A stretch of 64,000 nt of DNA from Prosthecobacter debontii (GTDB lineage: Bacteria; Verrucomicrobiota; Verrucomicrobiia; Verrucomicrobiales; Verrucomicrobiaceae), in NCBI GenBank assembly GCA_945869695.1, contig CAMBPV010000005.1:1-64000 (forward strand). The letters run 5' to 3'. Both the position numbers and the translations under genes were made by a program. Positions 1 through 9,767 of this stretch are shown in pieces. The notes beneath the pieces were generated by a model. That model had not been told where the DNA came from, searched no databases, and saw only the letters and a list, made by a program, of their open reading frames with translations. Numbering within the stretch: the stretch's first letter is position 1; every line of letters starts with the position of its first letter.

Positions 1-236
1 TGGAAGATGATCGCATTGAGCCGCAAGGCCGCAGCCGAGTCTAGCAGCTTGATCATCTGCTCCTTCTGAGTCGCTGCAGGCAGTCCCGGCTCACTCGGCC
101 AATTGATGCAATGCACCGTCGCGATCCACGTGCCGCGGAACTCCCTCGCGGGTGGCGGGGGTAACGGAGCACAGACGGCACTCGTCGTCACGAGTGCGAG
201 CGCCAATCTGAAAAGCTGTCTGAAACGCGATGACAT
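1..236 (-). CDS. Partial (C-terminus off the window) GHL10/DUF187-type glycosyl hydrolase-like secreted protein
   Basis: Reverse-strand translation from ATG at 236: MSSRFRQLFRLALALVTTSAVCAPLPPPAREFRGTWIATVHCINWPSEPGLPAATQKEQMIKLLDSAAALRLNAIIF; signal peptide plus the REFRGTWIATVxxINWPS motif typical of GHL10 proteins. Not in the ORF track because it runs off the edge. Confidence 0.8.
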   Translation of the reverse strand, partial: MSSRFRQLFRLALALVTTSAVCAPLPPPPAREFRGTWIATVHCINWPSEPGLPAATQKEQMIKLLDSAAALRLNAIIF

Positions 237-372
237 GATGAACCGATGCATGAAACAACGCTATCGCTCAAGTAGATGATTGGTTGCCATTTTTCGAATT
301 CAAAGCCGCCGCTCCTATCGCGGCTAAATGAAACTTGTCACAAGCAGCAATCACCGATTGAATGACCCCAGC

Positions 373-1128
373 ATGAACCCACACCTCATCTTCAAGAGCA
401 CTCGTCTATTTTTCGCTGCGGCGGGAGCGTTTCTCCTTTTGTCCTGCGCTTTCGTGAGTGCAGCCGAATTGCCGGTGCTGAAGCCAGAGCAGAGGGCCGA
501 GATCTTGGCCAAGAAAGGCGAAGAAGTGAGAGTGAAGGGGAAGGTGGCGCGCGTCTCAACGACGAGCAGTGGCAGCATCACCTTCATTAACTTCGAGGGC
601 ATTGAGATGGGTGGTTTTTCAGGAGTCGTGCACCGGGAGGATGTCGCGGAGATCGAAAGAGCGCTGGGTGGTGCGCTGCGTGATCTTTTGACAGGAAAGG
701 AAATCGTCCTGAAGGGCAGGGTGACACTTTATGAGGGTAAGCCTCAAATCGAGGTGCGTAGCGCGAGTCAGATCGAAGTGGAGGGTAAGATGACCGCCCC
801 GCCGTCTTCGGATCTCCCGAGCATCACAAATACGCCGGCGCTCCGAGCTCTGGACGGGAAGAGCGTGACGCTCGAGGGCTTCGTTAAACAGGCCGAGGCA
901 TCCAAGGGTGGAGGCATCCTATTGATCAGCTTTGAGGGTGTGAGCGCCGGTGGTTTCATGGCCGTTGTGACGTCGAGCCACCTGCCGGTCGTGGAAGACG
1001 CCGTGGGCGGAAATTTGGACGCCGCCCTGCCTGGACGGAAGGTTTCGATTTCAGGTCCCATCTCCTTGTATGGGCAGGTGCCGCAGATTGAAATCAAAAC
1101 AGGCGACCAGATCAAGGTGATCCCTTGA
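373..1128 (+). CDS. Secreted protein with two OB-fold-like repeats
   Basis: ORF 328..1128; likely start at 373 (MNPHLIFKSTRLFFAAAGAFLLLSC) gives a signal peptide. Two internally similar halves (GEEVRVKGKVARVSTTSSGSITFINFEG / GKSVTLEGFVKQAEASKGGGILLISFEG). Confidence 0.65.
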   Translation: MNPHLIFKSTRLFFAAAGAFLLLSCAFVSAAELPVLKPEQRAEILAKKGEEVRVKGKVARVSTTSSGSITFINFEGIEMGGFSGVVHREDVAEIERALGGALRDLLTGKEIVLKGRVTLYEGKPQIEVRSASQIEVEGKMTAPPSSDLPSITNTPALRALDGKSVTLEGFVKQAEASKGGGILLISFEGVSAGGFMAVVTSSHLPVVEDAVGGNLDAALPGRKVSISGPISLYGQVPQIEIKTGDQIKVIP

Positions 1129-1216
1129 CCGGCAAAGTTTAAATCAGACGGGGGCCTGCCTCTGGACAAATGGGGAATGGCGAGGATGTTGGCGGAGTTT
1201 ATCCCGCCTTTCTTTT

Positions 1217-1732
1217 ATGCCTGCTGATCCCTCCACTGCGCCGTCGGAAATTTCACTCTGGAAAGGGCACACGTCCCAATGGGTGCACTTTTGGTACTAC
1301 CTCTTCTGCGTTCTCCTCGTCATCGCCGCGCTGGTGGGTATGCCATTCACCGCAGGCTTGTCAGCCATCGGGCTGGTGGTTCCCTTTGGCATGTGGCTCG
1401 TCCGCTGGTGGATGACGAAGACCACAGCTTATGAACTGACGACGCAGCGGTTAAAAATCACGAGCGGCATCTTGAATCGCAAGCTCGATGAACTCGAGCT
1501 CTTCCGCGTGAAGGACTACAGCATGAATCAGCCGCTCTTCCTCCGCATGGTGAAGCTCGGAAATCTCACACTCGTCACTTCCGACGCCAGCTCTCCCACC
1601 GTCGCGATTCGGGCCATCCCAGACGTCGAAACCGTGCGGGAAAAACTCCGCTCCGCCGTGCAGTCCGAGCGAGATCGCAAACGCGTGCGCGAGCTCGATG
1701 TTGATGGCAATGGCGACGCGCTCGGAGCGTGA
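1217..1732 (+). CDS. Bacterial PH-domain (YdbS/bPH2-like) membrane protein
   Basis: Two N-terminal TM segments followed by TTAYELTTQRLKITSGILNRKLDELELFRVKDYSMNQPLFLRMVKLGNLTLVTSDASSP, a bPH2-like signature. Confidence 0.75.
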   Translation: MPADPSTAPSEISLWKGHTSQWVHFWYYLFCVLLVIAALVGMPFTAGLSAIGLVVPFGMWLVRWWMTKTTAYELTTQRLKITSGILNRKLDELELFRVKDYSMNQPLFLRMVKLGNLTLVTSDASSPTVAIRAIPDVETVREKLRSAVQSERDRKRVRELDVDGNGDALGA

Positions 1733-1799
1733 TGAATCTCCAGTTCGTGAACGAGCTGATGGTTGCAAACGTCACTGAAATGCGCTACGAGATGCGCTC

Positions 1800-2180
1800 G
1801 TGATTCCTTTTGCCCGCATGCTGCTTGTTGCAGCGCTGATGATCTCCATCGGCGCACAGTGGGCTGTTTTGCAGTCCACCGCTTGGCTGGGCATGGCGGT
1901 GACTTACTCGGTGAGTGAGGGCTCACTGGTGGAAGGTTTGAGCAAGACTTTTGATGGAGATCATCCATGTCCTCTTTGTAATCTGGTCGAGGAAGGTCAG
2001 AAGAAGGAGCAAAAGCTTCCGACGAAAAAAGCAGAGTCCAAAATGGAACTGCTGCTGACGATCGGTTTCGTGGTCATCACACCCCCGGTGGCCACTTTCC
2101 TGCCACGCGCGGCTCAAGAGACCGCGACGGCTCGATCCACGGAGCCCAACGTACCGCCGCCACGAAGAGACCTGGCTTAA
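1800..2180 (+). CDS. Small secreted/membrane protein with CPLC motif (DUF2946-like)
   Basis: N-terminal hydrophobic segment, DGDHPCPLCNLVEEG motif and a second hydrophobic segment; resembles short copper-locus proteins but family assignment is tentative. Confidence 0.5.
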   Translation: MIPFARMLLVAALMISIGAQWAVLQSTAWLGMAVTYSVSEGSLVEGLSKTFDGDHPCPLCNLVEEGQKKEQKLPTKKAESKMELLLTIGFVVITPPVATFLPRAAQETATARSTEPNVPPPRRDLA

Positions 2181-2511
2181 GTCCAGATTCTCTTTCTTTC
2201 GACACTTCCTGCGAGACTCCGCTGGGGAGACTGTGTGGCGATTAGGCCTAGTGCTTGAGTCGGTTTCACTTCCTCAGTCATCGACGCCGGGACGTGCCTC
2301 AGAGGGGCCTGGATCCATTGCGACTTGAAGTCCCATTCCCGCCTGATTCCCCGCTACGTGCGGATCTGATCGGCCACTGCGTTGCTGCGTCCTGAGATCG
2401 ATGCAGGCGACGTCTGCTCGCGCGCCAAAAGGTGCCCCAGAGTCTTTGGGGAGCCCTGTGACGTGCGGTGATCTCACGCATTTCCATTCACCTCATTCCA
2501 ATTTTCGATTC

Positions 2512-3003
2512 ATGAAATTCCATTCTCTCGCTTGCTCACTTTTTGTGGGCGTCTCGATCCTCAGTACTCCGCTCGTTCTCCGTGCACAGGATGCAGCGTT
2601 GCAAGCCCAGATCACCGCCGGGCAGCAAGTTTACAACACGGTCTGTTTTGCCTGCCATCAACCCACCGGACAGGGCCTGCCGGGAATGTTTCCCCCGGTC
2701 GCCTCCTCTGACTGGGTAAATAAGCCGAAGGCTGATCGGCTCATCCGCATGGTGCTGCACGGTTTCATGGGACCAATCACGATCAATGGCAAACCTTTCA
2801 CTTCTCCTGCGCCACTCATGCCGCCTCAGGGTGCAGCTCTCTCGGATGATCAGATCGCCAATGTGCTGACTTACGTGAGAAACTCTTTTGGCAACAAAGT
2901 GGGTGCTGTTTCCCCAGCGGAGGTGAAGGCCATTCGTGAGGCGGAAAAGACGCGCACGGCCATGTGGACCGAGGCGGAAATCTTGAAAATCCCAGCGGAG
3001 TAA
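2512..3003 (+). CDS. c-type cytochrome
   Basis: Start at 2512 (MKFHSLACSLFVGVSIL signal peptide); CFACHQPTGQGLPGMFPP heme motif; PLMPPQGAALSDDQIANVLTYVRNSFGN distal Met region. Confidence 0.9.
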   Translation: MKFHSLACSLFVGVSILSTPLVLRAQDAALQAQITAGQQVYNTVCFACHQPTGQGLPGMFPPVASSDWVNKPKADRLIRMVLHGFMGPITINGKPFTSPAPLMPPQGAALSDDQIANVLTYVRNSFGNKVGAVSPAEVKAIREAEKTRTAMWTEAEILKIPAE

Positions 3004-3007
3004 TTTC

Positions 3008-3667
3008 ATGAGCAACACACCCAAAAAGCCCTTTCATTCGCTCCTGATCGAAGGGTTGAACTACGGACTCATGGTCTTCCTCGCTGGTGGGATCGGATAC
3101 TGGGGCATCTCTCTGATGGGCGGATTCATTCAGAAGCGGTTCGGTAAAGAGGAATCGATGCCCGTGTCCGCTCTCGAAGCTCCGGCAGCGGTAAAAGCGG
3201 ATTCGGAAGCGAAGCCTCCAGCGGGCGGCACAGGTGCTCTCGCTTCAGTGACGCAAGCATCCGGCTCCGTGAATGAAACAGGCAAGCAAGTGTATAACAC
3301 CGTATGCATCGCCTGCCATCAGCCCACGGGCCTCGGTCTGCCGAATATGTTTCCGCCATTGGCAGGAACCGATTGGGTGAACGCAGCCGAGCCGGATCGA
3401 TTGATTCGAATTGTGCTCCATGGACTGATGGGGCCGATCAAAATCAACAAAGAACCATTCACCTCGGCGGCCCCGTTGATGCCGCCTCAGGGCGCGGCGT
3501 TGAGTGACGAGCAAATTGCCGGTGTTCTCACCTATGTCAGGCAATCGTTTGGCAACAAGTCCAGTGCGGTGTCGGCAGCCGAGGTCAAGGCGGTGCGCGA
3601 AGCTGAAAAGTCACGTGCGACGATGTGGACGAGCGACGAACTCGACAAGTCCTTTCCTTTGAACTGA
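3008..3667 (+). CDS. Membrane-anchored c-type cytochrome, paralog of the preceding gene
   Basis: N-terminal TM helix; CIACHQPTGLGLPNMFPPLAGTDWVN; same C-terminal region as the upstream gene. Confidence 0.9.
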   Translation: MSNTPKKPFHSLLIEGLNYGLMVFLAGGIGYWGISLMGGFIQKRFGKEESMPVSALEAPAAVKADSEAKPPAGGTGALASVTQASGSVNETGKQVYNTVCIACHQPTGLGLPNMFPPLAGTDWVNAAEPDRLIRIVLHGLMGPIKINKEPFTSAAPLMPPQGAALSDEQIAGVLTYVRQSFGNKSSAVSAAEVKAVREAEKSRATMWTSDELDKSFPLN

Positions 3668-3673
3668 ACCGTC

Positions 3674-4258
3674 ATGCCCGGCGTCATTCATCGCCTCACA
3701 CTGATTCTCCTCGGACGTTCACCGGGTAGAATGAGTGCGTGGCATTCATCTGGACCACGCTACTACAGTCTCGCGGCTGCCTTGGTGATCCTGTCATTCT
3801 CCACTGGAGAAATGCCGGTCCCGAGGCAGATCGAGGTGCGTCAGACAATGGAGCGTGGGAGCCGCGTGTACCGCCAGGCCTGTGCCATGTGTCATGGTGA
3901 GACGGGGGCAGGCCGTCTGCCTTTCGGTCCAGCTTTGGCTGGCTCCTCCTGGCTTCTCGGATGTCCACCGGAACATCTTCCTGCGATCATTTTGGATGGT
4001 GTTTGCGGGCCGATTCCCGGCTCATCTGCGCCCTATCCAGTGATGCCTGCTCTGCGCACTTGGCTTCAAGATCAACAGGTCGCGGATGTCTCGACCTATG
4101 TGTTCAGGCGTTGGGCGCACCGATCTGACTCCTTGCTTCCAAAAGTGAGCGCTCTTCTGCGCCAGCGCACGCCAGCCCGGGCGGTGCCCTGGAGGATTGA
4201 AGAGTTAAACAAGTCGCTGCCTCGACGCACCCCCCAACCTGCCTTCCAGCCTTTTTGA
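3674..4258 (+). CDS. c-type cytochrome (third in tandem, more divergent)
   Basis: CAMCHGETGAGRLPFGPALAGSSWLLG heme motif; C-terminal VADVSTYVFRRWAH. Confidence 0.85.
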   Translation: MPGVIHRLTLILLGRSPGRMSAWHSSGPRYYSLAAALVILSFSTGEMPVPRQIEVRQTMERGSRVYRQACAMCHGETGAGRLPFGPALAGSSWLLGCPPEHLPAIILDGVCGPIPGSSAPYPVMPALRTWLQDQQVADVSTYVFRRWAHRSDSLLPKVSALLRQRTPARAVPWRIEELNKSLPRRTPQPAFQPF

Positions 4259-4265
4259 CAATACC

Positions 4266-6905
4266 ATGAAGACAAATCAATCCCTCTCCTTTTGGCCAGC
4301 CTATTTCACCGCTCTACTCGCGTTTTTATCCTGCGGTGTTGCTCAAGGGCAAAGCGCCTACACGCACTTCGAGGCACGCCACGTGCATCCCATCGGGCTC
4401 ACACCGGATGGCAACAGGCTCCTAGCTCTCAACACACCTGATGCGCGGCTTTCCGTGTTTGATGTCTCCAATGCAGCGAACCCCGAGCCCGTGTTGATCT
4501 CTGAGATTCCGATTGGTTATGAGTCTGTCTCTTTACGTGCGCGGACGAATGATGAGGTGTGGGTCGTGAGCGAGCTTTCGGACAGTGTCTCCATTGTCTC
4601 GCTCTCACAAGCAGCGGTCATCGCCAATCTGCGCACTCCAGACGAACCTGCAGATGTTGTCTTTGCCAATGGAAAGGCCTTCGTCACCTGTGCCAGGAGC
4701 AGTTCCATCCGAGTATTCGATGCCGTTACCCGAGCTGATCTCGGAACGATCTCCCTCACTGGAAACTACCCGCGAGCCCTGGTGGCGAGCGCGGATGGCA
4801 GCAGAGTTTACGCGGCGTTTCAGCTCTCGGGCAATCGCACCACGGCGCTGCCGTTTGCAGCCGCTCCCCCTCAACCCTCACCGACCAACCCCGCACTCCC
4901 CGCGCCTCCGCAGGTTGCCTTGATCGTGCCCGCCAGTGACTCCCGCATCAACTACACCGTGCTGGATCACGATGTGGCGGAGATCAACACCGCCACGCAG
5001 ACGGTGACTCGTTACCTTTCCGACACCGGTACCAACTTGTATGACATCGCCATGCATCCGACCACGGGTGAACTGTGGGTGGCCAATACGGAGGCTTTGA
5101 ATCTGGTGCGCTTTGAGCCGGCATTGAACGGGCACTTTGCAGACCACCGACTGATCAGGATCGCGCTGCCTGCGAGTACCGTCACGGTCCACGATCTGAA
5201 CCCGGGAGTGAACTATGCTCTCCTGACAAATCCTGCCGCCCAGGCCACGGCCCTTGCCCAACCGACGGCCCTCGTTTTTTCCAATGATGGGACCCATGGC
5301 TGGGTGGCCGCGTTTAACTCTGACCGGGTAGCCAAGGTATCGTCCACAGGAGCGGTTCTCTCCCGAGTGGATGTGAGGCCCATCACCGTTAATGGAGCGC
5401 GTGAAATGCGTGGGCCCCGCGGGCTGGCTTTGATGCCTGACGGCTCAAGATTGTATGTGCTGAACAAGCTCTCCAACACCCTCTCGGTGGTGGACACCAC
5501 GGCCAGCAGTGTGATCTCCGAAGTGCCGACGGGCAGCCGTGATCCGATGCCAATAGCGATCAAGGAAGGACGCGGTTTTTTGTTTGATGCACGCCTCTCC
5601 GGCAATGGCCTCGGCTCCTGCGCGATTTGCCATCCTGACAGTGATCGTGATGGATTGGCGTGGGATCTCGGAGATCCGGGTGGAGCCATGCTGACCGTGT
5701 TGGGAAAAAACAATTCTATTCATGATCTCACTCCCAAGAATCGGGTGATGCATCCCATGAAGGGGCCCATGACGACCCAGACACTTCGCGGGCTCAAGAA
5801 CCCCTCGAATATGCCTGCGGGAACCCCTGCCGAACTTTTCCACTGGCGCGGAGATCGACCGACTATTCAGAGCTTTGACGTGACCTATCGAGACCTCATG
5901 GCGGGCTCGTTTCCGTCGGCTGCCGAGATGGGCTTGCTGAAGGATTACTTATTCTCGCTGCTCCTGCATCCGAACCCTTTCCGTGGCCTGAATCGTGCCA
6001 TGCCAGCCACGTTCAATGGAGCCAATCCGAATACGGGCAGGGTCCTCTTCCTTGATCATCTCACTTCACACTGTGTGGCTTGCCACATTCTCCCCACGGG
6101 ATCTGACAACAACATCGACCTGAACCATATTGTAGATTCATCGCAGCCCGTGAAGACAGTGCATCTGCGGACGGTATATCAGCGCTCTAATTTCAGCCGA
6201 AATCCGGGGGCGGTGAATGTGAGTGGGTTCGGTCTATTGAAAGACGGCACCGGCAATGAACTCGCCATCTCGCACTTCTATGATCTTCAGAGCTTCACCA
6301 CCGCCCAGCAGTTTCATGATGTTGCGGCCTTTGTACAGTGCTTCGATACAGGCGTCGCACCTGCGGTCGGGTATAACTTTACCGTAACGGCTGCGAATCG
6401 CACAAGCACGGCCGTCACATCAGATTTGACCACGATGGAAGGTCAGGCCGTCGCAAACTGCAACCTTGTGGCGCGAGGAATCGTCGGTGGCCGCTGGCGT
6501 AGCTTTCTCTATGCCTCCTCCACTCAAACGTATTCCAGTGATGATGTCACAGAGGCCGTGCGCACTCGCACCGCGCTGCTGAATCTCTTGAGTGGAAATG
6601 ACGCCCTGACTTTCATGGGCGTGCCGACCGGGCAGGGGGGAGCTCACAGCATTGATCGTGATGCGGATGGATTGCGCAATGCGCAGGAGGCTCTGCCGAC
6701 ACTCGAGGCGCAGCCGAGTGGAGTCGGCGTTGTCATTCAATGGCCTGCTGCAGACTCCGGCTGGGTGTTGGAGTCCAGTCCCGATCTTCAATCCGCCTGG
6801 CAAACCGTAACCCTGCCACGCACCAAGGCGGCTGGTTCTGTGCAGCTAGTCGACACACCCGGCCCAGCCTCTGCGCGATTCTACCGACTGCGCCGCACTT
6901 GGTGA
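4266..6905 (+). CDS. YVTN-type beta-propeller protein with cytochrome c peroxidase-like heme motifs
   Basis: Repeated propeller blades (GSRLYVLNKLSNTLSVVDTTASSVISEVPTG) plus two CxxCH motifs (CAICHPD, CVACHIL) and a C-terminal discoidin/LamG-like tail (WVLESSPDLQSAWQTV). Confidence 0.85.
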   Translation: MKTNQSLSFWPAYFTALLAFLSCGVAQGQSAYTHFEARHVHPIGLTPDGNRLLALNTPDARLSVFDVSNAANPEPVLISEIPIGYESVSLRARTNDEVWVVSELSDSVSIVSLSQAAVIANLRTPDEPADVVFANGKAFVTCARSSSIRVFDAVTRADLGTISLTGNYPRALVASADGSRVYAAFQLSGNRTTALPFAAAPPQPSPTNPALPAPPQVALIVPASDSRINYTVLDHDVAEINTATQTVTRYLSDTGTNLYDIAMHPTTGELWVANTEALNLVRFEPALNGHFADHRLIRIALPASTVTVHDLNPGVNYALLTNPAAQATALAQPTALVFSNDGTHGWVAAFNSDRVAKVSSTGAVLSRVDVRPITVNGAREMRGPRGLALMPDGSRLYVLNKLSNTLSVVDTTASSVISEVPTGSRDPMPIAIKEGRGFLFDARLSGNGLGSCAICHPDSDRDGLAWDLGDPGGAMLTVLGKNNSIHDLTPKNRVMHPMKGPMTTQTLRGLKNPSNMPAGTPAELFHWRGDRPTIQSFDVTYRDLMAGSFPSAAEMGLLKDYLFSLLLHPNPFRGLNRAMPATFNGANPNTGRVLFLDHLTSHCVACHILPTGSDNNIDLNHIVDSSQPVKTVHLRTVYQRSNFSRNPGAVNVSGFGLLKDGTGNELAISHFYDLQSFTTAQQFHDVAAFVQCFDTGVAPAVGYNFTVTAANRTSTAVTSDLTTMEGQAVANCNLVARGIVGGRWRSFLYASSTQTYSSDDVTEAVRTRTALLNLLSGNDALTFMGVPTGQGGAHSIDRDADGLRNAQEALPTLEAQPSGVGVVIQWPAADSGWVLESSPDLQSAWQTVTLPRTKAAGSVQLVDTPGPASARFYRLRRTW

Positions 6906-6959
6906 ACCAAACCTTTCGGGCAAGTGCCCGCTTAACACAAAACCAAAACCAGAACATAC

Positions 6960-7691
6960 ATGAAAAAAAGGATAACACTCAAACTGGCCTCTGCCGCGCT
7001 GCTTCTCGGGGCTCCGCTCGCGCAGGCCTTTACCTACGTGGCGGGAGACGTCAATGTCGGAGGGATAGGATATGCGGGCTACGTTACAGTCGGAGCGACG
7101 GGCTCTGGCTCAGTCAGCGATCACACCGGCGCTTGGAGCTGGGAAGATCAAGGCATCGCGCCAGGCGGCGGTGAGGGCTGGACCCACACTTCAAGATGGA
7201 TTGCCCTGAATGTGACGGATGCCACCTGGCTCACATTGACCCTGGACCGTGATGCCACTGTGCCATTTCTAGGTTCTGGAAATGTGGGTGGATTTGCTGC
7301 CGTGGATCACATGTACCCATCCTTCACCCTCTGGCAGAACTGGGATAACAATGCGATGACCCCAGCCGCAGCTTTGGCACTCGGATACGATCCTTTGAGT
7401 CCACCTGAAGACCACCACACTTATACAAACACGAGTAATGTGATTTGGGCGGAGAATCTCAGCTACTTGGATCATACCTCAAACAGCACACTCACTTCGG
7501 TTTCGGATTCGTGGTTTCTACCAGCGGGTCAATACACTCTGGTTTTCGGGAGCAATTCGCCCTCGCTGACCAATCCACCACATCAGGGCTACCGTGCCAG
7601 CTTCAGCACCTCTCCGATACCAGAGCCGGGTCGAGTGGCCTTCCTCGCGCTTGCCAGCTTCGGCTTCTGCATGCGCCGCCGGCGTCGCTAG
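6960..7691 (+). CDS. Secreted protein with PEP-CTERM-like sorting signal
   Basis: Signal peptide MKKRITLKLASAALLLGAPLAQA; C-terminus SPIPEPGRVAFLALASFGFCMRRRRR (PEP motif, hydrophobic helix, Arg cluster). Confidence 0.8.
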   Translation: MKKRITLKLASAALLLGAPLAQAFTYVAGDVNVGGIGYAGYVTVGATGSGSVSDHTGAWSWEDQGIAPGGGEGWTHTSRWIALNVTDATWLTLTLDRDATVPFLGSGNVGGFAAVDHMYPSFTLWQNWDNNAMTPAAALALGYDPLSPPEDHHTYTNTSNVIWAENLSYLDHTSNSTLTSVSDSWFLPAGQYTLVFGSNSPSLTNPPHQGYRASFSTSPIPEPGRVAFLALASFGFCMRRRRR

Positions 7692-7757
7692 CCCTTCCCA
7701 ACTCTTCTTCCGATGCCGGAGCACCCGTCATCGGAAGGAGTCTCGCCTCGATCCCTT

Positions 7758-9077
7758 ATGAAACGGTTATCATCAGTTCACCTCCTCATCCTTCTCTCCC
7801 TGAGTGGTTTCGCAAATGCCCATCATGGGGATGATTTTATCCTCCTTGAGGACTACTCCATGCCTGCCGTTTGGCGCCCTCAAATCACCGGCACTTTGGA
7901 TTGGGAGAGGTTTGGCTCGGTCGATACCTTGCAAACGGAGCCGACGCTCTATTTCACACCCCTGCCCAGGGTCGGATTCAGCCTGGCGGCGCGCTTCGCA
8001 GATGAGACGGGAGACTGGGCCTTATCCGCCATTACACCGCGCGTTCATCTCCAACTGACAGACCCCAAGTCCAAGTTTCCCATCAGGGTTGGGCTTTCGA
8101 TTGGTTATCAATTCGGATTCGGAGGGGATGAGGAAGCGCTCCACGATCACGGTGGCACCTCCGCTGCCCATGCTCATGGGGACGGTCATTCACACGCCTC
8201 CTCTACGAAAACGAAGAACGGGCAAAAGGCATCAGCCGCTGCGCATGACCACGGCGATCACTCACACGACCAACCGGCCTCGGGGTCATCAGGTGCCGCT
8301 GCGGCTCCGCATGATCACGCCGGCCATTCGCATGCGGCTCCATCCGCTCCGGTAGCGGGTGTGCCCGTTACCCCAGATCCCAACGCACCGCATGATCACA
8401 GCACCCACGATCACGGTCCTACGCCGTGTGATCCGCTCGTGGATGTAGACTGCGAAGGCCTTCCGATTCCCGCGGCAGATCCGGTGCCCGCACCTCCCGC
8501 CAATGCACAAGCCACCCCCACCAGCGCTCCGAGCACAGCCGCACCCGCTGCGGCTCCAGCTCCCGTTGAAAGTGCGCCTCAGACCGCCAGTGCTCCACCC
8601 GCTGAAGCCGCTCCCGTGGCAGAGGCACCCAGCCAGGGCCAATCGAATCGCCGCAAAGAAAAGGAAAAGTCCGCATCCAAAAAGTCATCCGAAAAGAGGA
8701 GCGGCAAATCCTCGGCCAACGCTCGGAGCAGCGGTGCCCATGCCCACAGTCACAATCAAAACCAATGGATCGGACGTCTCGTTGTTGAGGCCAATTTCGG
8801 CTCCACCAAAATTTTGGCCAACTTGATCGGCACCTTGCCGGAAGGTGGTGAGCCGCTCTGGGGCTATGCTGCCGGCGTGCGCCACCAGTTCACTCCAAAA
8901 CTTGCTCTCGGCGTCGAGGCGATCGGTGATTTTATTGACCACGGACAGCACGAGATCATTCTCGGTGGCTACATGACCCCTGTGCATTCGTTGACCTTTA
9001 AAATCGGCGCGGGATTCGGGTTAACGGAAGCCAGTCCGGATTTTGCCCTTCGCAGTGGTTTTGTGGTTCGATTTTAA
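7758..9077 (+). CDS. Outer-membrane beta-barrel-like protein with a long His-rich/Pro-Ala-rich insertion
   Basis: Start at 7758 (MKRLSSVHLLILLSLSGFANA). Strand-rich flanks and C-terminal Phe (RSGFVVRF); centre contains HDHGG..HAHGDGHSHAS..HDHGDHSHD..HDHAGHSH..HDHSTHDHG. Confidence 0.75.
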   Translation: MKRLSSVHLLILLSLSGFANAHHGDDFILLEDYSMPAVWRPQITGTLDWERFGSVDTLQTEPTLYFTPLPRVGFSLAARFADETGDWALSAITPRVHLQLTDPKSKFPIRVGLSIGYQFGFGGDEEALHDHGGTSAAHAHGDGHSHASSTKTKNGQKASAAAHDHGDHSHDQPASGSSGAAAAPHDHAGHSHAAPSAPVAGVPVTPDPNAPHDHSTHDHGPTPCDPLVDVDCEGLPIPAADPVPAPPANAQATPTSAPSTAAPAAAPAPVESAPQTASAPPAEAAPVAEAPSQGQSNRRKEKEKSASKKSSEKRSGKSSANARSSGAHAHSHNQNQWIGRLVVEANFGSTKILANLIGTLPEGGEPLWGYAAGVRHQFTPKLALGVEAIGDFIDHGQHEIILGGYMTPVHSLTFKIGAGFGLTEASPDFALRSGFVVRF

Positions 9078-9080
9078 AAG

Positions 9081-9767
9081 ATGCCCATGCCTCCGACACG
9101 CATTCATGCCGCCATCTGGATCAGCATCGCCGTTGTGGTTCTGGTGGCCGGGAGTCTTGGGTTTAATCAGCTCTTGGAGCGCACGCTTCCCAAGCCTAAA
9201 CTCCCCATCTTGACAACGATCAAGGGAGATCTCGATGCCATCGAGCGCAGCGGCCAAAAGGTAAAGTTCTCCGACCTGCGTGGCAAGGTAACCGTGTGCG
9301 CATTCATTTACACCATCTGCCCGCATGGATGCGCGGCGGTCATGGGGGAAATGCAAAAACTCAATCGGGAGCATGCTTCCCGGATGGATTTTCAATTGGT
9401 TTCTCTGGCCTTACTCCCCGAGCGCGACACGCCGGAGTTCTTGAAAGTTTTTGCCGAAGGGCTCCAAGTGAAGCCATCGGATCCCTGGTGGTTTCTCTCG
9501 GGAGACCGCCAGCGGGTTTGGGACTTCATGACGCAGGAGCTCAAGCTGGAGCGCGCCAAGGAGATCCCTGAAGACGAAAGGCTCAATCCCCTGGATCTGT
9601 TCGAGCACGATCTGCGAATCGTGTTGATCGACAAACTCGGGCAGGTGCGCGGCTACTACGCGGTCTTTCATCCGCAGGCGGAGATCGCCAAACTCATGGC
9701 GGATAAACTCCAGCGCCACGTCACTCAATTGCTTGACGAACCCTCACCTCCAAAAACCCATCCATGA
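9081..9767 (+). CDS. SCO1/SenC-family thioredoxin-like protein
   Basis: N-terminal TM anchor; FSDLRGKVTVCAFIYTICPHGCAAVMGEMQKL (CxxxC); downstream DLFEHDLRIVLIDKLGQVRGYY containing the conserved His. Confidence 0.9.
   Translation: MPMPPTRIHAAIWISIAVVVLVAGSLGFNQLLERTLPKPKLPILTTIKGDLDAIERSGQKVKFSDLRGKVTVCAFIYTICPHGCAAVMGEMQKLNREHASRMDFQLVSLALLPERDTPEFLKVFAEGLQVKPSDPWWFLSGDRQRVWDFMTQELKLERAKEIPEDERLNPLDLFEHDLRIVLIDKLGQVRGYYAVFHPQAEIAKLMADKLQRHVTQLLDEPSPPKTHP

Noticed and set aside
2220-2511. Riboswitch or structured leader before the cytochrome genes
   Set aside because: Only a short ccccagagtctttgggg hairpin was apparent; no match to a riboswitch core I know.
2512-3667. Possibility that the first two cytochrome genes are one frameshifted gene
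   Set aside because: Each has its own start, N-terminal hydrophobic segment, complete heme motif and stop; a tandem duplication explains the similarity better.
8120-8640. His-rich and Pro/Ala-rich region as a sequencing artefact or tandem DNA repeat
   Set aside because: The DNA is not a simple tandem repeat; codons vary and the frame stays open into a coherent beta-rich C-terminus.
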